Origin: Methanosarcina vacuolata Z-761
GTDB lineage: Archaea; Halobacteriota; Methanosarcinia; Methanosarcinales; Methanosarcinaceae
Assembly (NCBI RefSeq): GCF_000969905.1
Contig: NZ_CP009520.1
Span: 248,001-312,000 of the forward strand
Length of the DNA stretch: 64,000 nucleotides
Direction of reading: 5' to 3'
Positions 49,618 through 57,791 of the stretch are shown piece by piece (the stretch's first letter is position 1; each line of letters begins with the position of its first letter). Under the pieces are notes generated by a model. The model did not search any database and had not been told where the DNA came from. It saw nothing but the letters and a program-made list of their open reading frames with translations. The position numbers and the translations under genes were made by a program.

Positions 49618-52393
49618 TCTCAAAATCCTTGCTGACAATAGGGAAACATTATATTTGGCTGAAATTGCTGCTTGGTTGCATGACATGAGAAAGTGTAGTG
49701 ATAAATTTTTAATCGGAAATTCTTTGGATCGCCAATTAGACTCTACTGAAAAGAACAGTGAAGTTACCCATTTTCTTAAAGATATAAAGACCATATTTAA
49801 GAAAATCGAAATTGATTTTTCTGAAGTAAGTCCTATTTTCGAAAAAGTAACGTTAAATGAGCTTATTGAAAAAGGCCGTCCTGCTACTCTAAAAAAAGAA
49901 AATCTGCAAAAAAAATATCCTTGGATTGTAAAGACCTTAGGTCGTTGTCATGGTGCAGCACATATTGAAAAAGAAAATGTTTCTGAAGAATTATTTAAGC
50001 AATATAAAGATTACACGATGATCAGCAATCCATTTGGATTTGAAATAGAAATAGAAGAGCTTACTCCTAAATTAACAAGCATTCCATATGATAAAATAAA
50101 TGATAGATCTTTTTTTGTAAAGTCATTAGTTGAATCTTTTGATTATGCACTAGGGGAAACCAGAAGACCTACAAATGAGGTTACGCTTACTGAGTGGTCA
50201 GGTATTGTTGCTGCGTTATATAAATCTGCTTTAGCGGGTTCATTGCTTCTTGGAGAAAAAACAGATCCTCTAAATCTAAAGTGGCAATTTTTAGTAATAA
50301 AGTTTAATTCCGAGCAGATATGGGGAAATGCTCAAAATATACCAATATTAGCAACAAGAAAAGAAATGTTAACAAAGGGATTAGATAGGGTGAAAGTTCT
50401 AATTGAAGAAAAATATCCATTAGGGAACGAAGTATATCGAGATCAAAATAACAGTCTGTATGTTGTACCCAATATTCCAAATCTATTGGAATATACAATT
50501 TCTGAAGAAAGTAAAACACAACTAAAGCAATTAATAGCAAATGAATTTGCAGTTGATGAAGAACATAACTTCGGATTTAAAGGCGAAGTCATTCTCACTA
50601 CTGACATTGATAAGCAAGCATGGTGGGGGCAAGAGCCGAATAATGAAGATAAAGAAAAGAATGAAATTCCACCTATAGCACGAATTCTCTCTAATGATGA
50701 ACTTTGCTCTCCAGCAGATGTTAATGCGGTTGAGAATTTTTGGAAAGATGTTTCTGATTGTGGGATATGTACTATTTCCTGGTTACGTCCTCAGGGGCCC
50801 ACTTCAAAGGGATTTAACAGAAAAGCTTCAGATTGCTGGGTCAAGAGAGTAACTTGGCGAGCGAGTGAATGGTATCATAGTCTCGATAACACAATATGGA
50901 TTGATGAGGTTGCTGACTCAAACGGTAGAATTTGCCTGCTAACTGGAAGATTAGACCTCTTAGAATGGCTAAAACCAGACGGATATATTTCTACCATAAA
51001 GGTCGGATCTGACGCAAATAGCAAAGCCATTTTGAAAACTCCATCTTTTGCTCGTATGCACAGGATTTGGAGAACAACCAACAAATTTTGGGAAGATGTT
51101 AAGGATGATTTAGCGAAAAAAATAGGTCGTGTTGATAATAGACTGAAGATTTTTGGAAATTTTCAATCTGAAAATAATAATTCCCTTAAAAGAGATCATT
51201 CTTATAAAGCTATGTTAGACAGAATCGGTTTCAGCATTTTTTGCGGTAGAAATAATGAATTTCTTATAATCGAGAACCTAACAGAATTAGCTAATAAATT
51301 TGATTTTGATTTAGGAAAATCTACTGATAAAAGCCCTACCGAATATCTTAAAAAATATCTTTCTAATAAAAAAGTTAAAATCTATGACTCTGAGGGAAAA
51401 AACCGCTTAAATCCAATAGGATGCTTGAAAATACTAGAAATTGAAGACGAAAACACTTCTTATGTTCCTGTAATTCCTATATTAGCTGAACCAAGTATAT
51501 TTATGACTATTATTCCAGCAGATAAAGCTCTTGAAGCATCCATACTAATAAAAACAAAATATGAAAAGGAAATGGGTAAAGTAAGGAATCGTTTGCCTTT
51601 AAGTCTTGGGATGGTATTTGCTAAGTCACATACTCCCCTAGCAGCTTTAATGGATGCAGGCCGCAAGATGCTGCGCAAATCAAATAAAGATAGATCAGTG
51701 AATGAGGATAAATGGATACTGGAAGAAGATCCAATTGAAAACGATAATAAATTCACTCTTAAATTTAACAATGGAACAAAGTGGGAAATTAGTTCAAAAA
51801 TGGGAGATGAAATAACTACTGATTACTGGTATCCCTATTTTTATGCTCAGGGGGATTTTCAGGAACGGTCCAACTCCTTTATACATTCCTTTAGAAATTA
51901 TGAGAATTCCAATAGATGGCTGATTCATGTTAGTGAGTTAAAAAAAGGAGATATGGTAAGTATTTTGCCTTCTAAATTTGATTTCGAATTTCTAGATTCG
52001 GCTTCCCGCAGATTTGAAATTTGTTACAATGAAAAAGGATATAGAAGAGACAGTTTGAAAGCTCTAAGACCATATCTTCTTGAAGAACTTGATAATTTCA
52101 CTTATCTATGGGATCTATGCTCCAAAAATTTATCAAATACGCAGATAAAAAATGTAATTACTCTTGTTGAGAAAAAAAGGGAAGAATGGGCTGTTGGGGA
52201 AGATACAACTGTTTTTGAAACTTTTGTTCATGATGTTCTTTACAATGCAAACTGGAACAATGGAAGAAGACCAGATGATGCAAAAATGAGTGAATTGGAA
52301 GATGCAGCAAAGTCTGGAAAATTGAGGGATATTTTGGAGTTATACATGAATATTTTAAAATATAGAGCAGAGGAACCTTTTGGAGGAATTTGA
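49607..52393 (+). CDS. csx11: Cas10-family protein Csx11 (type III-C) with an altered cyclase site
   Basis: A 928-residue Cas10 relative. The HD pair is at residues 25-26 (IAAWLHDMRK). A Cys pair follows in DCGICTISWLRPQGP. Where active Cas10 has the GGDD of the palm, the aligned text is IPILAEPSIFMTIIPADKAL: AEPS at residues 627-630. Neighbouring elements (LSLGMVFAKSHTPLAALMDAG) still match. An inactive palm and HD of this sort define subtype III-C. No cyclic oligoadenylate is expected, and none of the usual sensor effectors is present. The HD domain could still cut DNA. Confidence 0.85.
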   Translation: MSPDLKILADNRETLYLAEIAAWLHDMRKCSDKFLIGNSLDRQLDSTEKNSEVTHFLKDIKTIFKKIEIDFSEVSPIFEKVTLNELIEKGRPATLKKENLQKKYPWIVKTLGRCHGAAHIEKENVSEELFKQYKDYTMISNPFGFEIEIEELTPKLTSIPYDKINDRSFFVKSLVESFDYALGETRRPTNEVTLTEWSGIVAALYKSALAGSLLLGEKTDPLNLKWQFLVIKFNSEQIWGNAQNIPILATRKEMLTKGLDRVKVLIEEKYPLGNEVYRDQNNSLYVVPNIPNLLEYTISEESKTQLKQLIANEFAVDEEHNFGFKGEVILTTDIDKQAWWGQEPNNEDKEKNEIPPIARILSNDELCSPADVNAVENFWKDVSDCGICTISWLRPQGPTSKGFNRKASDCWVKRVTWRASEWYHSLDNTIWIDEVADSNGRICLLTGRLDLLEWLKPDGYISTIKVGSDANSKAILKTPSFARMHRIWRTTNKFWEDVKDDLAKKIGRVDNRLKIFGNFQSENNNSLKRDHSYKAMLDRIGFSIFCGRNNEFLIIENLTELANKFDFDLGKSTDKSPTEYLKKYLSNKKVKIYDSEGKNRLNPIGCLKILEIEDENTSYVPVIPILAEPSIFMTIIPADKALEASILIKTKYEKEMGKVRNRLPLSLGMVFAKSHTPLAALMDAGRKMLRKSNKDRSVNEDKWILEEDPIENDNKFTLKFNNGTKWEISSKMGDEITTDYWYPYFYAQGDFQERSNSFIHSFRNYENSNRWLIHVSELKKGDMVSILPSKFDFEFLDSASRRFEICYNEKGYRRDSLKALRPYLLEELDNFTYLWDLCSKNLSNTQIKNVITLVEKKREEWAVGEDTTVFETFVHDVLYNANWNNGRRPDDAKMSELEDAAKSGKLRDILELYMNILKYRAEEPFGGI

Positions 52394-53362
52394 ATGGGTG
52401 AATTAAACAAACTCTATACTCGACAACGTTATCTATTCATGGCACTAGACCCTGTTCATATAGGTACTGGACAATCCCAGCTTGGAAGAGTTGATAACAC
52501 GATAGTTAGGGAGCCTGGAACAAATCTTCCAAAAATTCCAGGAACAAGTTTAATGGGAGCAGCGCGTCACTATGCCTCAATGAAATATGGAAAACCACAA
52601 GCAGCTGGCCAGCATAAAAATTTAAAGGCAAAAGACCCAAAAAAATGTCCAATAATCTATACATTTGGTACATATACAGAAACTGAGGGGGGTCAGCAAG
52701 GTAAAATTAGCATTAGTGATGCACAAATTTTGCTATTTCCAGTAAATTCTATTGCAGGGCCTCTATGGGTTAGTACAAAAGAAGCTCTTGAATTTGCTGG
52801 ATTTTCTATGCCAGATACTGTTGAGCTTTCTGATGAAAGCTTAAGCGTATTTACTTCTGTTAATTGGGAAAAAGACACATTAAATCTTGGGTGGCTCTCA
52901 CTGAAAGCGATTACCGGATTAAAAATAACTCCTCCAGATGTCATTATAGAAAACAAAGAGTGGAATTCTATAGCTAACCGACTTTCAATTGTATCTTCCA
53001 AATTATTTTCTCAAATCGTTAACAGTAACCTTGAAGTTCGTACTTCGGTTGCCATAAATCCAGAAACTGGAGCAGCTGAAGATAAAGCTTTGTTTACTTA
53101 TGAAGCAATCCCTCGAGCGACTTGGTTATTTTTTGATGTAGTACAAGACGATTATATGAGTGAGTTTCCACAAACTGAAAAACAGTATAATGGTGAAGAT
53201 AATATAGGTGATCCTCTTGGAGAAACCTGGAATTCACCGATAGATGTTTTGAACGCAGGCTTTCATTTGATAGAGTATCTGGGTATCGGTGGAATGATTA
53301 CCAGAGGATTTGGGAGGATGAAACAAATATGTTCCTGGGAGGTTTGTGAGAATGAATCTTGA
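52394..53362 (+). CDS. cmr4: Type III backbone RAMP protein Cmr4 (Cas7)
   Basis: A 322-residue Cmr4, the protein that forms the backbone of the crRNA filament and cuts target RNA. The catalytic Asp is D34 in QLGRVDNTIVREPGTNLPKIPGTSLMGAARHY, in the usual position. The end EYLGIGGMITRGFGRMKQI is the glycine-rich loop. It starts immediately after the csx11 stop. Target RNA cleavage at 6-nt intervals should therefore be retained. Confidence 0.93.
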   Translation: MGELNKLYTRQRYLFMALDPVHIGTGQSQLGRVDNTIVREPGTNLPKIPGTSLMGAARHYASMKYGKPQAAGQHKNLKAKDPKKCPIIYTFGTYTETEGGQQGKISISDAQILLFPVNSIAGPLWVSTKEALEFAGFSMPDTVELSDESLSVFTSVNWEKDTLNLGWLSLKAITGLKITPPDVIIENKEWNSIANRLSIVSSKLFSQIVNSNLEVRTSVAINPETGAAEDKALFTYEAIPRATWLFFDVVQDDYMSEFPQTEKQYNGEDNIGDPLGETWNSPIDVLNAGFHLIEYLGIGGMITRGFGRMKQICSWEVCENES

Positions 53363-53744
53363 TCTTGAAGCTGCACGAACTTCTCAAGAAATCATGAAAA
53401 ATACAATGGGCAAACAAAGTAAAAGTGTAGAAAATCTCGTTACAAAGACTTTAGGCGTTTTGCAGGAAAACGGAATTTATGCTTGTATGTTATTTCTTTG
53501 TTCTTGCAGTAATACTGAGAAAGAAATTGCAAAAATTATAAAAAGCGAACTTCTGAAAATGACTGATTTTGTGGAAAAAATTTCACTAAATAGTGATAAC
53601 TCTAAAGAGATTCCAGATAAAGAGATTTTAGAGTTCCTTACAAATAATATCTGTAATGATATTGATACGCTTTTGTTAACCAAACAACTCTGGGAGCAGA
53701 CATTAATCTACACCCGATACGGAGCAAAGGCGAGGGAGGACTAA
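53352..53744 (+). CDS. cmr5: Type III small subunit Cmr5
   Basis: About 130 residues, all-helical and charged, in the normal Cmr5 place between Cmr4 and the last RAMP. The ATG at 53352 follows GGGAGG by 9 nt; a GTG at 53346 is also in frame. The reading frame overlaps the end of cmr4 by 11 bp. TIYTRYGAKARED at the end and QEIMKNTMGKQ at the start are typical of Cmr5 helices. Sequence conservation in the family is low, so the call rests partly on position. Confidence 0.75.
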   Translation: MNLDLEAARTSQEIMKNTMGKQSKSVENLVTKTLGVLQENGIYACMLFLCSCSNTEKEIAKIIKSELLKMTDFVEKISLNSDNSKEIPDKEILEFLTNNICNDIDTLLLTKQLWEQTLIYTRYGAKARED

Positions 53745-53745
53745 A

Positions 53746-54570
53746 ATGACATGGTCCCTCTATCGTGTGAGTTTACGTCTTCTTTCTCCAGTTCATATCG
53801 GATGGAAAAAAACAGATAATTTACAGCAGACACGGCCTTACGTTCCTGCCAAAACGATATGGGGTGCATTGACTGCAAGGCTAGCTAGAGATTATGGAAG
53901 TTTTAACTATGAAAAAGTTGGAAATGAAGTAGCAGAAAATCTAAGATTCAGTTATTTTTACCCTACAATCATAAATACTAAAATTGCTAAAGTTCCTGCC
54001 AATATTGATATTTTTCCGTGGAAAAATATTGATGATTTTTCTTGGAAGTACCTGAATAGTTCCCAAAATACTGCTCTAAATCAAAAAACAGCAGAAGAAG
54101 GTTCACTCCACGAGACCGAAAACATCTCCCATAAAACGCGTAATGGAGATTCCGTTTATCTATTAGGTTATATTTTCGAAAAAGAAGGATTTGACTTAAA
54201 ATGGCAAGAGTCATTGAAAAAAATCCAGATTGGAGGGGAACGTGGGTACGGATGGGGAAAAGTGGAAATTATAGAGATATCCAAACTCTTTGAAAAAATC
54301 ATTTTTGATGGATACGCTGTAAATTTAAGTGGCGACCATCCAATTATAAATGTCATTAAAGGAAATAAATATGTATTAGCGCATGTCATTACGAAAAATT
54401 TGAATCTAAATGGTTTGGTAGAACCTTTTGTTGGTAGAGAAACATCGAAAAATAAATATTTTGGTGGAAAATATTCGAATGCTGAGATTTGCTGGATGCC
54501 TGGAAGCACTGTAAATAAAAACGAGGAATTTGAAATTCTACCTACAGGATTATGGAGAATATGCATTTAA
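53746..54570 (+). CDS. Type III RAMP protein (Cmr3-like)
   Basis: A 274-residue RAMP protein, one base after cmr5. VSLRLLSPVHIGWKK, then RPYVPAKTIWGALTARLAR and IQIGGERGYGWGKVEI contain the RAMP core and glycine-rich loop. Size and remaining roles leave it as the Cas5/Cmr3-like subunit that holds the 5' handle of crRNA. Csx10-type names are also possible. It is the last gene of the operon. Confidence 0.7.
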   Translation: MTWSLYRVSLRLLSPVHIGWKKTDNLQQTRPYVPAKTIWGALTARLARDYGSFNYEKVGNEVAENLRFSYFYPTIINTKIAKVPANIDIFPWKNIDDFSWKYLNSSQNTALNQKTAEEGSLHETENISHKTRNGDSVYLLGYIFEKEGFDLKWQESLKKIQIGGERGYGWGKVEIIEISKLFEKIIFDGYAVNLSGDHPIINVIKGNKYVLAHVITKNLNLNGLVEPFVGRETSKNKYFGGKYSNAEICWMPGSTVNKNEEFEILPTGLWRICI

Positions 54571-55148
54571 GTATTCAACACAGAGAATATCTGTTGAAGG
54601 TCTGTTATAAACTTCAACTAAATAATTAATGGGCTAAAAAACATTGAAAATTAATATCATTTGAGACTGTGAAGGTATGTATTTTAGTGGAAATGGAAAC
54701 AGAACCCCATAAAAGCTAGCTTTCACTTCAATACAGCAGAGCTATAATGAAAGTGACACAAAGACAAATTACGACAGTTGCTGTCTCACTCATTCTTTTC
54801 ACCTCCGTATTTTTAGGGTTCTGCACACTATAAATCTAGATTTGCTCTAGATCTACAGGTCAGAAAGTGACCTTTTGAGCTAAACCCAAAAAAATAACGG
54901 ACGCTACTTTTGATGGAAGTGTTCTAGAATTCCATCTCCAAATATTTTATATTCATTTTTGGTATAAGTATCTATTCTTAGCTTCTAAAGTTTAATCTTA
55001 CTTTATTTTCTTGTAAATTTTTTAAAGAAAGATTCCTAAGTTGTCTTCTTTCTATCGTAAAATTTGTACCTTTGCAAAAGGACAAACTAAAAACTTAAAC
55101 CAAAACCTAAAATAACCCCCAAAGTCATTACTTAACAGGGTGAAACTC
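54571..55148. other. Gap after the effector operon
   Basis: The gap holds a small hydrophobic reading frame (54747-54833) listed separately and otherwise AT-rich DNA. I see no repeat or RNA gene. Confidence 0.4.
54747..54833 (+). CDS. Possible 28-residue hydrophobic peptide
   Basis: ATG at 54747 opens 28 codons: MKVTQRQITTVAV, then SLILFTSVFLGFCTL. It has the shape of a signal or membrane helix, ending in a LGFC-type cysteine like a lipoprotein box with nothing behind it. It could be a membrane microprotein or the cut front of an older lipoprotein gene. No ribosome-binding site is clear. Confidence 0.3.
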   Translation: MKVTQRQITTVAVSLILFTSVFLGFCTL

Positions 55149-55631
55149 ATGACCACCAACTTCGAAACTCCTGAATGTTGTCCTCGTTTTGACCCAGCTC
55201 CCTGGGACGGAAAATTGTTTGAATGGAACAATAAAAGGTTCATCAAGGACTCGGTTACCACACAGTTTTACATGCCTCTGAATTTTGGAGAGGTAATAAT
55301 GCGGATGAACGAGAAAGTCGCCAGGGCAGGCGCAGAAATGCCGGACCAACTCTGTTTGTCAGACCACACCTCAGAAAGCAACATGGACCTTTATCTGGCT
55401 GTTGATAAAGAAGTGGACGGCGCCGAAAACGTAACACTGAGCGGAAAATTTTTGAGCAAAGTCTATGAGGGAAACTTTGAAAAAACAGAAGAATGGTGCC
55501 AGGACTTTGAAGCATACGCAAAAAGCCAGGGCCTGGAAATCAAGAAATGGTATATGTGGTATACCACCTGTCCCGCCTGTGCCGAAAAATACGGGGAAAA
55601 CTACGTCGTGATTATTTCCGAAGTTGAATAA
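55149..55631 (+). CDS. Unknown Cys-containing soluble protein
   Basis: 160 residues, ATG at 55149 with GGGTGA just upstream; a GTG at 55140 is also in frame. The C-terminal part has KWYMWYTTCPACAEKYGENYVVIISEVE, where CPAC could bind a metal or act in redox. An aromatic-rich N-terminus (CPRFDPAPWDGKLFEW) precedes it. I recognise a type often annotated just as a hydrolase or hypothetical protein, but no fold is certain. It lies near an OsmC gene. Confidence 0.75.
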   Translation: MTTNFETPECCPRFDPAPWDGKLFEWNNKRFIKDSVTTQFYMPLNFGEVIMRMNEKVARAGAEMPDQLCLSDHTSESNMDLYLAVDKEVDGAENVTLSGKFLSKVYEGNFEKTEEWCQDFEAYAKSQGLEIKKWYMWYTTCPACAEKYGENYVVIISEVE

Positions 55632-55791
55632 AAGTAAAGTAATAATACCAACGATTTGCTTCTCAGTGATTTGAGATGATATAACGTATTACAAAGACGG
55701 TCATTTACATAGCGAAATCTCCCGCTTGAAACGATAAAGCAAAGATAATCTCAGCAAGTATTGGAATTTAGGAATAGAATGAGGTGTTTGC

Positions 55792-56259
55792 ATGCCCGAG
55801 AACAATCCTCCTATAACTATATTATATGAAGGTGGAATGCAGTTTGTTGCAGAGAATGGAACTGGATGCAAAATTCCCGTAGAACCGGCTGTTTCTATGG
55901 GTGGAAGCGGTAAAACCCCAAATCCGGTAGAGTATCTAGTTACGGCTCTTGGTAGTTGTGTAGGTATTATTATGGTCATGGATTTTTCCAGGAAAGGCTT
56001 TAAACTGGACTCTTTTACAATGAAGATCGATGGTACCAGGAGCAAACTATGCGATTGCTTCTTTGAGAAGCTGCATCTTATAATCACTCTTTCCGGAGAC
56101 ATGGATGACCACACAGTCGCTGAGGTGATTCAGAATACGATGCATACCTGTCCCATTGCGGCGATGTTTAAACAAACAATGGAAATTACCTGGGAATACC
56201 AGATTATAGATAGGATTCACGCACTTGAGGTACAAAATCAAGCACATTGGGCTTTGTGA
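55792..56259 (+). CDS. OsmC-family protein
   Basis: A 155-residue OsmC/Ohr fold protein. The two conserved cysteines are C56 (ALGSCVGIIMV) and C120 (TMHTCPIAAMF). They reduce organic or fatty-acid peroxides in the Ohr/OsmC family, with a thiol partner. The start region GGMQFVAENGTG is normal. Single gene. Confidence 0.9.
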   Translation: MPENNPPITILYEGGMQFVAENGTGCKIPVEPAVSMGGSGKTPNPVEYLVTALGSCVGIIMVMDFSRKGFKLDSFTMKIDGTRSKLCDCFFEKLHLIITLSGDMDDHTVAEVIQNTMHTCPIAAMFKQTMEITWEYQIIDRIHALEVQNQAHWAL

Positions 56260-56520
56260 CTGGTTTAATGTTTTAGACAATTGAAGGTTTAATGCTATTG
56301 ATTTCTCATTTCAACCGCATAAGTCCTGATAGAATGAGATTCGGGAGCAACTTCAGTTAAAAAACTAAAAATATTGAACTCGACTCATTTCAAAAAAGCA
56401 ACCCGTTTAAAAAGCTGTTTGACCGTAAATGCTGGCCAGAGATTTAAACTAAGGATTTTCCAAACCTCTCTATTTCAGTTGCCTTTAAATCCCATAAACT
56501 ATCTACTAATCCTGATCGAC

Positions 56521-57558
56521 GTGGCACGGAGAAAACAATTTGAAAAGCCCCTGCATGGGGATAAGGAAAGCCTGCGCTTTGCAACCCCTGAGCCAATTGC
56601 CCGCTACAGGGCGCAGCGTTTAAGATCAAAGGTTCTGGCTGACATAAGCTGCGGGATAGGAGGCCAAACCGTCTTTTTTGCCCAGCAGTGCGAGTTCGTA
56701 TATGCAGTGGAAATCGACCCCCAAAAAATCGAGTACGCAAAGCAGAACTGCGCAATGTACGGTCTTGACAACGTGAAATTCATTTGCGGGGACGCCCTTG
56801 ACCCGAAAGTCATAGAGCAGATCCCGGCCGTTGACGTAATATTTTCTGACCCCTTCAGGCCGGCCGAAGAAAGCGAAAGGCACGTCTCAAGCCTTGAGCC
56901 GGGAATTCCAAATGTTCTGGCTGCTTACGGTGAAAAAACCCGAAATTTTGCTTTTGAAGCTCCGCCCCAGATGCCGCCTGAAAGGATTCCTTTTGACTGC
57001 GAAAAAGAATACATCTCGCTTGACGGGCAGCTCAACCGCCTAACCCTTTACTTCGGCGGGCTGAAGCAGTATGACAGAATGGCTGTAGCTCTGCCTGCAG
57101 GCGAAGGGCTGGTCCCAAAATATGGTCTCCCGCAGGTAAGGGAAACTGACAAAATGAAACTTAACGCCTACGAGCCTGAACCGTCAGTAGTTGCAGCCGG
57201 ACTGCTGCCTGAGCTTGTTGAATCAATGATGCAGATGGCAGGGCCTTTTATGGGGGGTTTCGAGCTTTTCAGAGTTGACAAAAAAAGGCTTTTATTGACC
57301 TCGGATGCCCTGATAAAGCAGTCCATGATCAAAAATCATTACCTCGTACTTAAAGTCTGCCCCTTTGAACCAAAAGAGATCAATAAATTCCTGAAAGGCC
57401 AGAATATCGGGAGTGTTGTGCTCAGGGCAGGCGTGAAGCCCGAAGAATACTGGGAAGTGCGAAACGAGGTTGAAAAAAGCCTTGAAGGAAATAAAACCGT
57501 GCACCTCTTTGTAAAAGACGGGACTGCAATCCTTTGCGAAGTTATCTTTAACGATTAA
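56521..57558 (+). CDS. Class I SAM methyltransferase with THUMP-like C-terminus
   Basis: A ~345-residue protein. RLRSKVLADISCGIGGQTVFFA is the SAM loop, YAVEIDPQKIEYAKQN the acidic turn, and FSDPFRPAEE takes the catalytic position of NPP/DPP. The C-terminal ~130 residues (FELFRVDKKRLLLTSDAL onwards) resemble the THUMP-like domain of an archaeal family of RNA-type methyltransferases. The frame is open from 56374 (TTG), but the conserved sequence begins at ARRKQFEKPLHGDKESLRF, so the GTG at 56521 is the better start. Target unknown. Confidence 0.8.
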   Translation: MARRKQFEKPLHGDKESLRFATPEPIARYRAQRLRSKVLADISCGIGGQTVFFAQQCEFVYAVEIDPQKIEYAKQNCAMYGLDNVKFICGDALDPKVIEQIPAVDVIFSDPFRPAEESERHVSSLEPGIPNVLAAYGEKTRNFAFEAPPQMPPERIPFDCEKEYISLDGQLNRLTLYFGGLKQYDRMAVALPAGEGLVPKYGLPQVRETDKMKLNAYEPEPSVVAAGLLPELVESMMQMAGPFMGGFELFRVDKKRLLLTSDALIKQSMIKNHYLVLKVCPFEPKEINKFLKGQNIGSVVLRAGVKPEEYWEVRNEVEKSLEGNKTVHLFVKDGTAILCEVIFND

Positions 57559-57649
57559 TTGAAAAATAATTGAAAGAAGAAGTAAAACGGGAGAAAAAGA
57601 TAAAAGAAGAAATTGTTGGGAATTTAAAACCCGATACCTTTAGACTTTT

Positions 57650-57790
57650 GTTACATACTTCCTTCTTTCAGACTTCCTTACATACTTCCTTCTTTCAGAC
57701 TTCCTTACATACTTCCTTCTTTCAGACTTACTTCCATACTTCCTTTTTGAAGGCTTACTTCCATACTTCCTTCTTGAAGGCTTACTTAGA
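57650..57790. repeat. Tandem repeat, ~24-bp unit
   Basis: Units of TTACATACTTCCTTCTTTCA with AGACTTCC follow one another from about 57650, then a variant with TTGAAGGC. About six copies. They end at the stop codon of alaS on the other strand. The frame 57570-57851 is kept open only by the period and is rejected as a gene. Confidence 0.8.
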
Positions 57791-57791
57791 C

